A stretch of DNA of 7,253 nt, taken from Methanospirillum sp. GTDB lineage: Archaea > Halobacteriota > Methanomicrobia > Methanomicrobiales > Methanospirillaceae. The notes under the pieces were generated by a model. It was given only the letters and a program-made list of their open reading frames with translations. It was not told where the DNA came from and ran no database searches. Position numbers and translations under genes: made by a program. This document shows, piece by piece, positions 1 to 7,250 of this stretch. The stretch is taken from contig JAJRBL010000195.1 of the NCBI GenBank assembly GCA_028679485.1, positions 1-7,253 on the forward strand, written 5' to 3'. The number at the start of each line of letters is the position of its first letter. The first letter of the stretch is position 1.

Positions 1-302
1 AGAAATTTACCCGCGACGGCACATACCTCACCCAGTGGGGATCACAGGGTAATGAGACCGGGCAGTTTAATACTCCCTGCGGGATTACCACGGATGCATA
101 CGGGTTCATCTTTGTCGCCGATTCCTTTAACCACCGGATACAGAAGTTTACAAGGGATGGCATCTACCTCACCCAGTGGGGATCACGAGGGACCGGAGAC
201 GGAGAGTTCGATATACCCATAGGGGTAGGGACAGACTCCGGCGGGAATATCTACGTTGCCGATTCAGGCAACCACCGGATACAGAAGTTCTCACCTGAAT
301 AA
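1..302 (+). CDS. NHL-repeat beta-propeller protein, C-terminal fragment
   Basis: This is the last 99 residues of a protein that begins upstream of the window; the reading frame is open from base 3 to the TAA at 300-302. Two NHL repeats are visible with a 47-residue period. Each has a KFTRDG-x-YLTQWGS strand segment, a glycine-rich turn with a Q/E-F residue pair, and the NHL core ending in VADSxNHRIQKF (first core about residues 27-49, second about 74-96). NHL repeats fold as blades of a six-bladed beta-propeller and usually bind proteins, sugars or nucleic acids. In methanogens, proteins of this kind are often secreted or surface-exposed, but no signal peptide or anchor can be seen because the N-terminus is missing. 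The protein ends only a few residues after the last blade, so nothing follows the propeller. The specific ligand is unknown. The family call is firm; the role is not. Confidence 0.85.
   Translation, partial: KFTRDGTYLTQWGSQGNETGQFNTPCGITTDAYGFIFVADSFNHRIQKFTRDGIYLTQWGSRGTGDGEFDIPIGVGTDSGGNIYVADSGNHRIQKFSPE
3..290 (+). repeat. Two tandem 141-nt NHL-coding units
   Basis: The coding sequence repeats at a period of 141 nt. A 22-nt stretch at 24-45 is identical to 165-186, and a 20-nt stretch at 129-148 is identical to 270-289. The sequence between them is diverged. The exact nucleotide identity at the blade edges points to recent duplication or gene conversion between propeller blades, with more copies probably lying upstream of the window. 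Confidence 0.75.
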
Positions 303-303
303 C

Positions 304-336
304 CCCGGATATATTTTACCCGGGTTTTCCTTTTTT
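304..336 (+). terminator. Putative terminator after the NHL gene
   Basis: Immediately after the NHL stop codon, CCCGG at 304-308 can pair with CCGGG at 320-324 around an 11-nt loop. A T-rich run (TTTTCCTTTTTT) follows at 325-336. A T-rich tract alone can terminate archaeal transcription, and the short GC stem fits a bacterial-type terminator as well. The stem is only five base pairs, so the call rests mainly on position and the T tract. Confidence 0.5.
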
Positions 337-362
337 CCGCTGAAGGATAGTATGTATCAAAC

Positions 363-584
363 GTGTCTGTCACCGTTCTTTCCTCATGGTCTGGTGGATT
401 ATCCGGGAGAATACAAGGTGCAAGACAGGTATTGAGAGAGTTTCCCGGATATTATCTCCAGAAAGACCTGGCGTTCATCTCCGGGCAGGAGGATGAGGCC
501 AAAGGGATGCCAGTACATCTTTGTACCCTAAAGAGAGACCGTATACCAGAGATTAATAGAAACAACGGTGATATCATCATATGA
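363..584 (+). CDS. Doubtful 73-residue hypothetical ORF
   Basis: This GTG-started frame encodes 73 residues that I do not recognise. It has no membrane segment, signal peptide or known motif; the middle and C-terminal part are charged and polar. Its only support is context: the stop codon TGA at 582-584 overlaps the ATG of the CPT-like kinase at 581 in an ATGA arrangement typical of translational coupling. Against it, there is no clear ribosome binding site before the GTG, no ATG in frame, and it fills what would otherwise be an ordinary intergenic spacer. It could be a small upstream gene, the remnant of a longer one, or chance. I lean towards chance. Confidence 0.22.
   Translation: MSVTVLSSWSGGLSGRIQGARQVLREFPGYYLQKDLAFISGQEDEAKGMPVHLCTLKRDRIPEINRNNGDIII
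567..572 (+). promoter_or_regulatory. Ribosome binding site for the CPT-like kinase
   Basis: GGTGAT lies 8 nt before the ATG at 581. It is complementary to the conserved 3' end of 16S rRNA (ATCACC) and supports 581 as the true start rather than a downstream codon. Confidence 0.6.
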
Positions 585-1201
585 TTATTATTCTGAACGG
601 TACATCATCGTCAGGAAAAACCACGATCGGCAGAATTATGCAGGAAAAATACGAGGGCATTCTCCTGCTGTACGGGGTGGACATCATGGTGCAGACCGCA
701 TTCCCGGCGAAGTGTGATTATCCTCCGTATGACAGGCAGGCTATCCGGGTAACATGGAGCGAACATGAGGGACAAAAGATTGCCAGGCTTCAGGTTTCTC
801 CGTACATGTACCCGGTATACCGGGCTGCGATCCAGTTCTACAGGATACTTTCAGAACAGGGATACCATCTCATCGTGGACGAGGTGTTGTTTGATAAGAA
901 CAGGATTACCCCGTATTTTGAGATACTATCCCGCGAAACGGTGTACTTTATCGGCATAAAACCCGGAAAGGACGTCGTCATCACACGGGAAAAAGAACGG
1001 GGAGACCGGCTTTCCGGACTTGCCGCTGGATTGTACGACGAGGTGTATCATCCCCTTTTCACCTATGACCTGACGCTGGATACGGGAAGACTTGCACCTG
1101 ATGAGTCTGCAGACCGGATCCTGGATTACATACGGCAGACAGAAGATCCACAGGGTTTCATCACTTCGGGAAAGGCATGGCTTGACCGGGAGGGACAGTA
1201 G
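581..1201 (+). CDS. Chloramphenicol phosphotransferase-like P-loop kinase
   Basis: This 206-residue protein matches the CPT family, whose founding member in Streptomyces venezuelae phosphorylates the 3-hydroxyl of chloramphenicol using ATP. The Walker A loop GTSSSGKT is at residues 7-14. The YGVD segment places D34 where the family has its catalytic aspartate. A Walker-B-like strand LIVDEVLFD is at 97-105. The REKERGDR lid segment at 136-143 is followed by GLAAG and an H-x4-YDLTLDTG stretch at 157-169, all in family order. It is somewhat longer than the Streptomyces enzyme, with extra residues mainly at the C-terminus. The start is supported by a GGTGAT site 8 nt upstream. Family members in distant organisms need not act on chloramphenicol, so a kinase for another small hydroxylated metabolite is equally possible. 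It is transcribed towards the kdp operon and shows no functional link to it. The family call is strong; the substrate is unknown. Confidence 0.82.
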   Translation: MIIILNGTSSSGKTTIGRIMQEKYEGILLLYGVDIMVQTAFPAKCDYPPYDRQAIRVTWSEHEGQKIARLQVSPYMYPVYRAAIQFYRILSEQGYHLIVDEVLFDKNRITPYFEILSRETVYFIGIKPGKDVVITREKERGDRLSGLAAGLYDEVYHPLFTYDLTLDTGRLAPDESADRILDYIRQTEDPQGFITSGKAWLDREGQ

Positions 1202-1354
1202 GATCGTCCTGTCTGTTCACCAGCGCCATATCCCGGGAGGCTGCTCATCTTCTGTATCGAAGGGGACAGCATCCACGGACCTCATCAGGGTATTCAATCC
1301 AATCTTTCGGATTTCTGCACCTGAATCGCTCTTCATTGTATAAGGCAGACTTTC

Positions 1355-1373
1355 AAAAAAATGGTGCCATTAC
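1355..1373 (-). terminator. Putative terminator after kdpD
   Basis: Read on the minus strand, the kdpD stop codon is followed within a few bases by a small ATGG-CA-CCAT inverted repeat and then seven consecutive T residues (1355-1361 on the minus strand). This suits archaeal T-tract termination at the end of the kdp operon. The stem is very short. The remainder of the convergent spacer (1202-1354) shows no recognisable gene, RNA or remnant of a histidine kinase. Confidence 0.4.
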
Positions 1374-3317
1374 CTACATATACCGCTCTAACGCAAGCCC
1401 TGCCAGATCGGTAAACATCTCCAGCATCCTCCCCTGGTCCGGGGGTATTATCCCGTCCTTTTCCTCAGGCTGGACCCCGAGAACCCCAAGCACCCCCTTC
1501 CGGCTCCTGATGGGAATAAACCTGAACCGTGAAGCAGGGAGGATCCCGGTATCATACCCGGCTATGGTCTTTTTAGAGAATGCCCAGACTGCTACCGCTT
1601 TATCATCATCGGTAATGACCAGACCAGGCGATGCCTGCGTTATGGTAAGGATAGTATCCTCCGCCAAAAGGACAACCGATCTCCAGGTGAAGTTCTCTTC
1701 AACCTTGGCGATCATCGCCAGGCAGACCGACTCACTATCCGCAGCTCCGGTCATCTTCTTTGCCAGGTCATAGAGGACGGAGACCTCCCGTTCCCTGGCA
1801 TGAACTGAAACGGCATAATCCTGAGATCGGGATATGAGAATACTGATCACGATCCCGACAAGAAGCATGACGAGAAACGAGATGATGTACTGGGTATCAG
1901 ATACCCTAAAGGTATAGTAGGGGAGCACGAAAAAGAAGTCAAAGATGATAACCCCGAGCAACGCGGTAAATATCGCAAGGAATAACCCTTTCCGGAAAGC
2001 AGCAATAACCACCGCCATCAGGTAGAGCATCATCAGGTTTGCCGGCGAGAGGAAACCTTTCGTAAGTTCTCCAAAGACGGTCAGAACTGCAACCAGGAGT
2101 ACGCTCTCAAGGTATCGCTTCGGGTAAATCTCCGGAATAAAAGATAGATCAGATGAAGAGACTTGATCTCCTTTTTTTTCGCTGCTGCTGATGACATAGA
2201 CATCAATATCCCCGCTTTTATGGATCATCTGGTCCACGATGGATCCAAAGACGATCTCCTTCCACCTGGGCCTGAGGGTCTTGCCGATGATGATCCTCGT
2301 GATATTATGGTTCTTAGCATAATCGATGAGGGTATCTGGAATATTAAGACCGAATAGTCTCTCGGTCTTCCCCCCCAGACTCTCGGTTAGCCGGATCGTC
2401 TTCCAGATCTGGTCTTTTGCCTGTTTTGGCAGATGGTGCTGGGCAGGAGTCTCCACATACACCGCCCGCCAGTCAGCATTCATCCGGTCTGCCTGGCGCT
2501 TGGTAGTCCTGACAAGTTTTTCAGAGAGCGGACTTGGCCCGATAGAGATGAGAAGATGCTCAGTGGCAGGCCAGGGACCGGGAATGGACCTGGTCTGCAT
2601 GTACTCCAGCATCTGGTTATCAACCCGGTCTGCGGTTTTTCGCAGGGACAACTCACGGAGGGCAAAAAGATTCCCTTCGTTGAAGAAGTTCCCGAGAGCC
2701 TGCGCAACCATGTCAGGAACATAGACCTTTCCTTCGGCAAGACGCTGGAGCAGGTCAGGCGGAGGGAGGTCCATAAGCTCTATCTCATCTGCCTCATCGA
2801 TAACCCGGTCCGGGACAGTCTCTCTCACAACAATCGAGGTTATCTTTGCAACCACATCACGAAGACTCTCGATATGCTGGATGTTCACGGTAGTATAGAC
2901 GTCGATCCCCGCCTCCAGCAGTTCTTCAAGATCCTGGTACCGCTTTGCATGCCTGAAATCCGGGGGATTGGAATGGGCCAGCTCGTCCACAAGCACGAGC
3001 CTGGGATGTTGCATGAGAACCTCGTCAAGGTCCAGCTCAGAGAGAGAGGTTGTTTTGTACGGGACGATTCTCCGGGAGATGAGGGGAAGACCGGTGACCA
3101 GTTCGTCGGTCTCAATCCGTCCGTGAGTCTCGACGTACCCGATCCTGACATCAATCCCCTCTTTCTGTCGCTCATGGGCAGCTTTCAGCATTCCGTACGT
3201 CTTTCCGACACCGGCTGCGTACCCGAGAAATATCTTGAGTTTTCCCCTCGTCCTCCGTTCCTCTTCCTTTTGAATCTGTGCAAGAAGGAGATCAGGGTCA
3301 GGTCGCCGGTCATCCAT
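1374..3317 (-). CDS. kdpD: KdpD-type K+ sensor lacking the histidine kinase module
   Basis: This 647-residue protein is the sensor half of KdpD, the membrane regulator of the Kdp K+ uptake system. The N-terminal KdpD domain starts with the RPDPDLLL signature (5-12), has Walker A GYAAGVGKT at 32-40 and Walker-B-like LVLVDELAHSN at 107-117, and continues with the family-typical VNIQHIESL (144-152) and RETVPD (165-170). A universal-stress-like domain spans about 253-376, the region that binds cyclic di-AMP in some bacterial KdpD proteins. Four membrane spans (about 403-422, 426-441, 444-466, 477-497) form the DUF4118 module, followed by a GAF domain at about 510-643. E. coli KdpD is about 890 residues and goes on to a HisKA and HATPase domain; here the stop follows the GAF domain at ALERYM. 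It therefore cannot phosphorylate a response regulator by itself. The ATG lies 2 nt after the kdpB stop, so the two are surely co-transcribed. No kdpE is in the window. Confidence 0.9.
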   Translation of the reverse strand: MDDRRPDPDLLLAQIQKEEERRTRGKLKIFLGYAAGVGKTYGMLKAAHERQKEGIDVRIGYVETHGRIETDELVTGLPLISRRIVPYKTTSLSELDLDEVLMQHPRLVLVDELAHSNPPDFRHAKRYQDLEELLEAGIDVYTTVNIQHIESLRDVVAKITSIVVRETVPDRVIDEADEIELMDLPPPDLLQRLAEGKVYVPDMVAQALGNFFNEGNLFALRELSLRKTADRVDNQMLEYMQTRSIPGPWPATEHLLISIGPSPLSEKLVRTTKRQADRMNADWRAVYVETPAQHHLPKQAKDQIWKTIRLTESLGGKTERLFGLNIPDTLIDYAKNHNITRIIIGKTLRPRWKEIVFGSIVDQMIHKSGDIDVYVISSSEKKGDQVSSSDLSFIPEIYPKRYLESVLLVAVLTVFGELTKGFLSPANLMMLYLMAVVIAAFRKGLFLAIFTALLGVIIFDFFFVLPYYTFRVSDTQYIISFLVMLLVGIVISILISRSQDYAVSVHAREREVSVLYDLAKKMTGAADSESVCLAMIAKVEENFTWRSVVLLAEDTILTITQASPGLVITDDDKAVAVWAFSKKTIAGYDTGILPASRFRFIPIRSRKGVLGVLGVQPEEKDGIIPPDQGRMLEMFTDLAGLALERYM

Positions 3318-3319
3318 GG

Positions 3320-4855
3320 TTATCCCATCCCGAAAAGTACCAGGAACAGGTCAATGATCTTTATCCCCAAAAAAGGCGTGATTACTCCCCCTGCACCATA
3401 GAGAAGGATATTGTTCCGGAGGGCTTCATCTGCGGTCATCGGTTTGTACTTCACTCCCCGGAGAGCAAGAGGAACGAGGGCGATGATGATTAACGCATTG
3501 AAGATTACGGCAGAGAGGATCGCCTGGTGAAGATCCATGAAATTAAGGGCTGACAGGGCAGGATAGGTACCCACAAAAGCTGTAGGGATAATAGCAAAGT
3601 ATTTTGCGAGATCGTTGGCGATGCTGAAGGTGGTAAGTGCTCCCCTTGTCATGAGAAGCTGCTTTCCGATCTCAACGATCTCGATAAGTTTGGTCGGATT
3701 GCTGTCAAGATCCACCATGTTTGCCGCTTCACGTGCAGGTTGGGTCCCGGTATTCATCGCCACGGCAACATCGGCCTGGGCCAGGGCAGGAGCATCATTT
3801 GTCCCGTCACCGGTCATGGCAACCAACCTTCCTCCTTCCTGGTATTCCCTTATAAGGTTCAGTTTACTCTCCGGAGTTGCCTCGGCAAGGAAATCATCAA
3901 CGCCGGCCTCAGCTGCAATCGTTGCAGCAGTGAGCCTGTTGTCACCGGTGATCATCACAGTCCTTATCCCCATGTGACGGAGTTGGGCAAACCGTTCTTT
4001 TATCCCTCCTTTGACGATATCCTTGAGATATATAACTCCTAGCGCTTTTCCATCCTTTGCCACGACAAGCGGAGTCCCTCCGGCCCGGGAGATAGCCTCC
4101 ACTTCATGCAGGAGTTGTTCTGATACCTCGTTTCCCTGCTCCCTGATGTATGCAAATACCGCTTCTGCTGCCCCTTTGCGTATCATCACCTCATCGGTAT
4201 TCACCCCGCTCATCCGGGTATGGCTGGAGAACGGGATGAACTCCATACCGGGAGTACTGTCATGGGCTCCGACCACCCTTCCCCGGAGACCATATCGTTC
4301 CTTTACAAGTACCACGATGCTCCTCCCTTCCGGAGTCTCGTCAGCGAGCGAGGCGAGCTGGGCAATCCCGGCAAGATCGGTGATATCTGTTCCGTCAACC
4401 GGAATAATCTCCCCGGCTGAAACAGAGATGAGATCGTCTCTTTTCAATTGCAGGGAGGATATCTTTTCACAGGCTGCGGACTGCGGAGTTGAATCCCGCA
4501 CCGGATGGTATGACCTGGGAAGCAGGTGTGCCGGGGTATCCTGTCGCATCTGTTTCAGTGCCTGTGCCTGGGCTTTCCCCCTGCCCTCGGCAAGAGCCTC
4601 GGCAAAATTCGCAAATAGAACGGTAAACCAGAGCCAGATCGTGATCATGCCAGTGAACCAGGGTGATTCGTCCCCGTTACCGGCGCATGCAGAGAGCCAG
4701 AGAACCGTTATCAGGAGACTTCCGGCTTCAACCGTGAACACCACCGGATTTTTTACCATCTGCCTGGGATCGAGCTTGAGAAAGGCATCAATGGCCGCTC
4801 TCATGTACACCTCTTTCTGAAATGAGAACTCTCTGGTCTTCCTGGTTTCAGACAT
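3320..4855 (-). CDS. kdpB: K+-transporting ATPase subunit KdpB with large internal in-frame deletion
   Basis: KdpB is the P-type ATPase subunit that powers Kdp K+ import. This copy has 511 residues against about 680 normally. Visible parts are TM1-TM2 (about 39-87) with the [17 protein letters not shown] signature, the first half of the actuator domain to IPVDG (151-155), a nucleotide-binding domain ([15 protein letters not shown] at 166-180, FSSHTRMSG at 209-217, K227 in IRKGA), the P-domain motifs ITGDN (302-306) and [12 protein letters not shown] (347-358), TM5 with D415 and K418, and two further spans. Directly after IPVDG the chain resumes at [12 protein letters not shown], which in a normal KdpB lies beyond the phosphorylation site. 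The TGES loop, TM3, TM4 and the DKTGT aspartate are all absent, so the normal catalytic cycle should be impossible. The frame is open throughout. The start is supported by GGAGGAG 6 nt upstream, and the gene overlaps the kdpCA stop by 8 nt. Confidence 0.9.
   Translation of the reverse strand: MSETRKTREFSFQKEVYMRAAIDAFLKLDPRQMVKNPVVFTVEAGSLLITVLWLSACAGNGDESPWFTGMITIWLWFTVLFANFAEALAEGRGKAQAQALKQMRQDTPAHLLPRSYHPVRDSTPQSAACEKISSLQLKRDDLISVSAGEIIPVDGTDITDLAGIAQLASLADETPEGRSIVVLVKERYGLRGRVVGAHDSTPGMEFIPFSSHTRMSGVNTDEVMIRKGAAEAVFAYIREQGNEVSEQLLHEVEAISRAGGTPLVVAKDGKALGVIYLKDIVKGGIKERFAQLRHMGIRTVMITGDNRLTAATIAAEAGVDDFLAEATPESKLNLIREYQEGGRLVAMTGDGTNDAPALAQADVAVAMNTGTQPAREAANMVDLDSNPTKLIEIVEIGKQLLMTRGALTTFSIANDLAKYFAIIPTAFVGTYPALSALNFMDLHQAILSAVIFNALIIIALVPLALRGVKYKPMTADEALRNNILLYGAGGVITPFLGIKIIDLFLVLFGMG
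4391..4405 (-). other. Deletion junction in kdpB (IPVDG codons)
   Basis: These five codons encode IPVDG at residues 151-155. In E. coli KdpB, by the numbering I recall, an IPxxG motif occurs at about 140-144 in the actuator domain and another at about 323-327 shortly after the phosphorylated D307. The present sequence aligns with the first motif on its N-terminal side and, without gap, with the second on its C-terminal side. That implies loss of one motif plus the 178 residues between them, 183 in all. Recombination between the two short similar stretches is the simplest explanation. Confidence 0.65.
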
Positions 4856-7250
4856 GAGGGACTCCTCCAGTCTGGATCAGGTATTCAGCGATTGGTCCGA
4901 GTGAAAGGGCAGGAAGGAAGCTGAGAACACCGATGGTGATGACAACGAAGACCAGCCAGATAATAAAGAGGGGCCGGTGGTCCTGCAGGGTGCCTTCTGA
5001 AGGGGGAACAGTTTTTTTCTTCGCAAAGGAACCTGCAAGGGCGAGAACCAGGATGAGAACCGGGTATCTGCCAACGAGCATTCCGATTGCCAGGGCAATA
5101 TTGTAAAAGAGGGTGTTTACCGAAAGACCGGCAAATGCACTTCCGTTATTCCCGACCGCAGACGAAAATGCATAGAGAATCTCGGTAAATCCGTGTGCTC
5201 CGGGATTGAAGATAGCCGAAGTGCCTGCCCCCGTCATGACGGCAATGGCTGATCCGGTAAGGATCGCGGCCACCGGGATAAGGATGACCGCTACTGCAAG
5301 GATCATCTCTGATGGTTCTATCTTCTTCCCGAGATACTCGGGTGTTCTGCCTACCATGAGACCGGCGATGAACATGGCGATGATCACGTAGACGATCATC
5401 ACCGCAAGGCCTGAACCGACACCGCCGAAGATGATCTCGCCGAACTGGATCATGAGGAGGGGTATCATCCCCCCGAGCGGGGTAAAAGAGTCATGCATGG
5501 CATTCACCGCTCCGCACGAGGTGGCTGTGGTACTCACGGCAAAGAGAGCACTATTAAAGACACCGAATCTCATCTCCTTACCTTCCATGTTTCCCCCAGG
5601 CTGGAGGGATGAGGCTGTCTGATCGATTCCCCATGAATCGAAACCGGGGTTTCCTCCCTGTTCAATCCAGAAGCAGATCCCGATACATGGGATCAGGATA
5701 AGACTCATCGCCACGAGAAGAGCAATACCTTTCTTCTCCGAACCGATCATCCTGCCGAACGTGTAACATAAACCTGCAGGGATAAGAAGGAGGGCCAGAA
5801 TCTCGATGAAATTAGAGAGAGGAGTGGGGTTTTCATACGGATGGGCGGAGTTGACATTGAAGAATCCTCCCCCGTTCGTTCCGAGGAGTTTTATCGCAAC
5901 CTGGGATGCGGCAGGACCCTGGGGGATGACCTGGGCTTCGCCTGAATCAAGGAGCGGGATGGAGATTGGATCGTCAAAATTCTGTACGGTTCCCTGTGAA
6001 ACGAGGATAAGGGAGAGGAGAACACTCAGAGGAAGAAGAATCCAGATACTCCGCAGGAGGAAGACCCAGAAGTTACCAATGGTACTGGTCCGTTTCCGGG
6101 TAAATCCATAGATAAGTGCTACGAACACTGCCATCCCGGTGGCAGCAGACAGGAAGTTCTGGACAGTCAGACCAACCATCTGGGTGAAATAACTCAGGGT
6201 CGTCTCCCCGGCATATGCCTGCCAGTTGGTATTGGTGGCAAAACTGACTGCGGTATTCATGGCAAGATCAGGGCTGACTGCCCCGAGACTGAGAGGATTT
6301 GACGGAAGATACTGCTGCAGTTCCTGGAGGAGAAAAACTGCCAGGATTCCAAGAAGATTAAAGAGAAGAAGCGAGCTGGCAAAGGTCTTCCAGTCCATCT
6401 CATCATCGGGGGATATACCGGAGATCCTGAGTATCCACCGCTCAAGGGGATCAATCAGGGGAGAGATCAGGGTCTTCTTTCCCTCGTATACCCGGGCCAT
6501 GAACCGTCCCAGGGGAACAACCAGGAGAAACAGTACGAGGAAAAATAAACCATACTGTATGATGTCCCGTTCCCTGACACCTGAAAAATAGGGATAATCA
6601 GCTGAATACTGCCCTGAAAGGGCAGATACGCCAGAGGGTTCATCCAGAAGGGCAGATTGGTGATACTGGTCAAGGGCAAGATTCAGCCGCAGCACATTTA
6701 CCCGGCTTTCTCCGAGAAGAGCGAGATCAGGATCCCGGATATGCTGGTTGACCAGTGCAGTGAGTTCTTCCTCCGAGATGTTTCGGGCTTGTGCAATCCG
6801 GGGAACCTGATAATATGCTGAGGCGATACTGATATCAGGATCAAGACCACTTGCAGAGGCTGTGACCAGGTCAACCGGAACAGGGATATCCCGGTTATTG
6901 TAGGACTTCAACTGGTCTGCGGAAACCCGGATCTTTTCATGCAGGCCTGGATTTGTCGGCCTGATATTCGAACCTGATGAGAGGGAACTGTTGTATCCGG
7001 GCGAGGCAGCCGAGGGTCTTCCCCAGAAATATCCGGGTGAAGTAAAAGGCTGACCAATGAGTTCAGATCCGACTTCTTTTTCATTCTCGGTGATCAGGCT
7101 CCCGTGGGACTGCCAGGGAAAAAGAATGTGGGAGAGCCCCGTAACCACGAGGGGATACACGAGACCGGTGATGACCGTGAGCAATACAAAAAGGATAACT
7201 GCAGGTTTTCCCTGCCTGATAATTGCTGAAAATAACTGTTCAGTCTGCAC
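4848..7250 (-). CDS. kdpCA: KdpC-KdpA fusion protein, K+-transporting ATPase subunits C and A
   Basis: One 800-residue frame joins two Kdp subunits that are normally separate, in the order C then A. The KdpC part (about 15-196) has its single N-terminal span (about 17-40), [10 protein letters not shown] at 44-53, IGQPF and GYFWGRPSA at 65-81, [15 protein letters not shown] at 126-140, PRIAQARN at 150-157 and [10 protein letters not shown] at 186-195, the family's C-terminal motif. A linker of roughly 30 residues (197-228) leads into a complete KdpA of about 570 residues. All four filter regions are intact: [11 protein letters not shown] (340-349), [12 protein letters not shown] (457-468), [12 protein letters not shown] (577-588) and GNNGSAFAG (700-708). 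KdpC ends outside the membrane and KdpA, with ten spans, begins outside, so the fusion is topologically sound. The GTG at 7250 lies at the window edge; an upstream start is possible. It is the most upstream kdp gene visible, and the promoter and any kdpF lie beyond the window. Confidence 0.93.
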   Translation of the reverse strand: MQTEQLFSAIIRQGKPAVILFVLLTVITGLVYPLVVTGLSHILFPWQSHGSLITENEKEVGSELIGQPFTSPGYFWGRPSAASPGYNSSLSSGSNIRPTNPGLHEKIRVSADQLKSYNNRDIPVPVDLVTASASGLDPDISIASAYYQVPRIAQARNISEEELTALVNQHIRDPDLALLGESRVNVLRLNLALDQYHQSALLDEPSGVSALSGQYSADYPYFSGVRERDIIQYGLFFLVLFLLVVPLGRFMARVYEGKKTLISPLIDPLERWILRISGISPDDEMDWKTFASSLLLFNLLGILAVFLLQELQQYLPSNPLSLGAVSPDLAMNTAVSFATNTNWQAYAGETTLSYFTQMVGLTVQNFLSAATGMAVFVALIYGFTRKRTSTIGNFWVFLLRSIWILLPLSVLLSLILVSQGTVQNFDDPISIPLLDSGEAQVIPQGPAASQVAIKLLGTNGGGFFNVNSAHPYENPTPLSNFIEILALLLIPAGLCYTFGRMIGSEKKGIALLVAMSLILIPCIGICFWIEQGGNPGFDSWGIDQTASSLQPGGNMEGKEMRFGVFNSALFAVSTTATSCGAVNAMHDSFTPLGGMIPLLMIQFGEIIFGGVGSGLAVMIVYVIIAMFIAGLMVGRTPEYLGKKIEPSEMILAVAVILIPVAAILTGSAIAVMTGAGTSAIFNPGAHGFTEILYAFSSAVGNNGSAFAGLSVNTLFYNIALAIGMLVGRYPVLILVLALAGSFAKKKTVPPSEGTLQDHRPLFIIWLVFVVITIGVLSFLPALSLGPIAEYLIQTGGVPHV
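4862..4868 (-). promoter_or_regulatory. Ribosome binding site for kdpB
   Basis: GGAGGAG on the minus strand sits 6 nt before the kdpB ATG, inside the last codons of kdpCA. With the 8-nt gene overlap it indicates coupled translation and fixes the kdpB start at 4855. Confidence 0.7.

Noticed and set aside
1217..1336. A 39-residue ATG-started frame on the minus strand downstream of kdpD.
   Set aside because: The codons look reasonable, but the product is unrecognised, there is no ribosome binding site, and it does not resemble any part of a histidine kinase or KdpE. It is too short to call from sequence alone.
1202..1373. A possible RNA gene, CRISPR repeat or tRNA in the convergent spacer.
   Set aside because: There is no cloverleaf, no repeated unit and no long stable hairpin; only the short inverted repeat with a T tract next to kdpD stands out.
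1336..1773. A plus-strand frame following the CPT-like gene.
   Set aside because: It lies almost wholly opposite the GAF-coding end of kdpD and shows no family similarity.
2433..3401. A 322-codon open frame on the plus strand opposite kdpD.
   Set aside because: It is an antisense shadow of the strongly supported KdpD frame. The translation has no domain and runs across the kdpD-kdpB boundary.
4391..4405. An intein, intron or programmed frameshift as the reason for the missing part of KdpB.
   Set aside because: The reading frame is continuous through the junction and material is missing rather than inserted. No splicing motif, slippery sequence or displaced remainder of KdpB is present elsewhere in the window.
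4011..4820. A 269-codon open frame on the plus strand opposite kdpB.
   Set aside because: The product is Ser/Arg/Pro-rich with no motif, the usual look of an antisense frame of a conserved gene; the kdpB reading on the other strand is certain.
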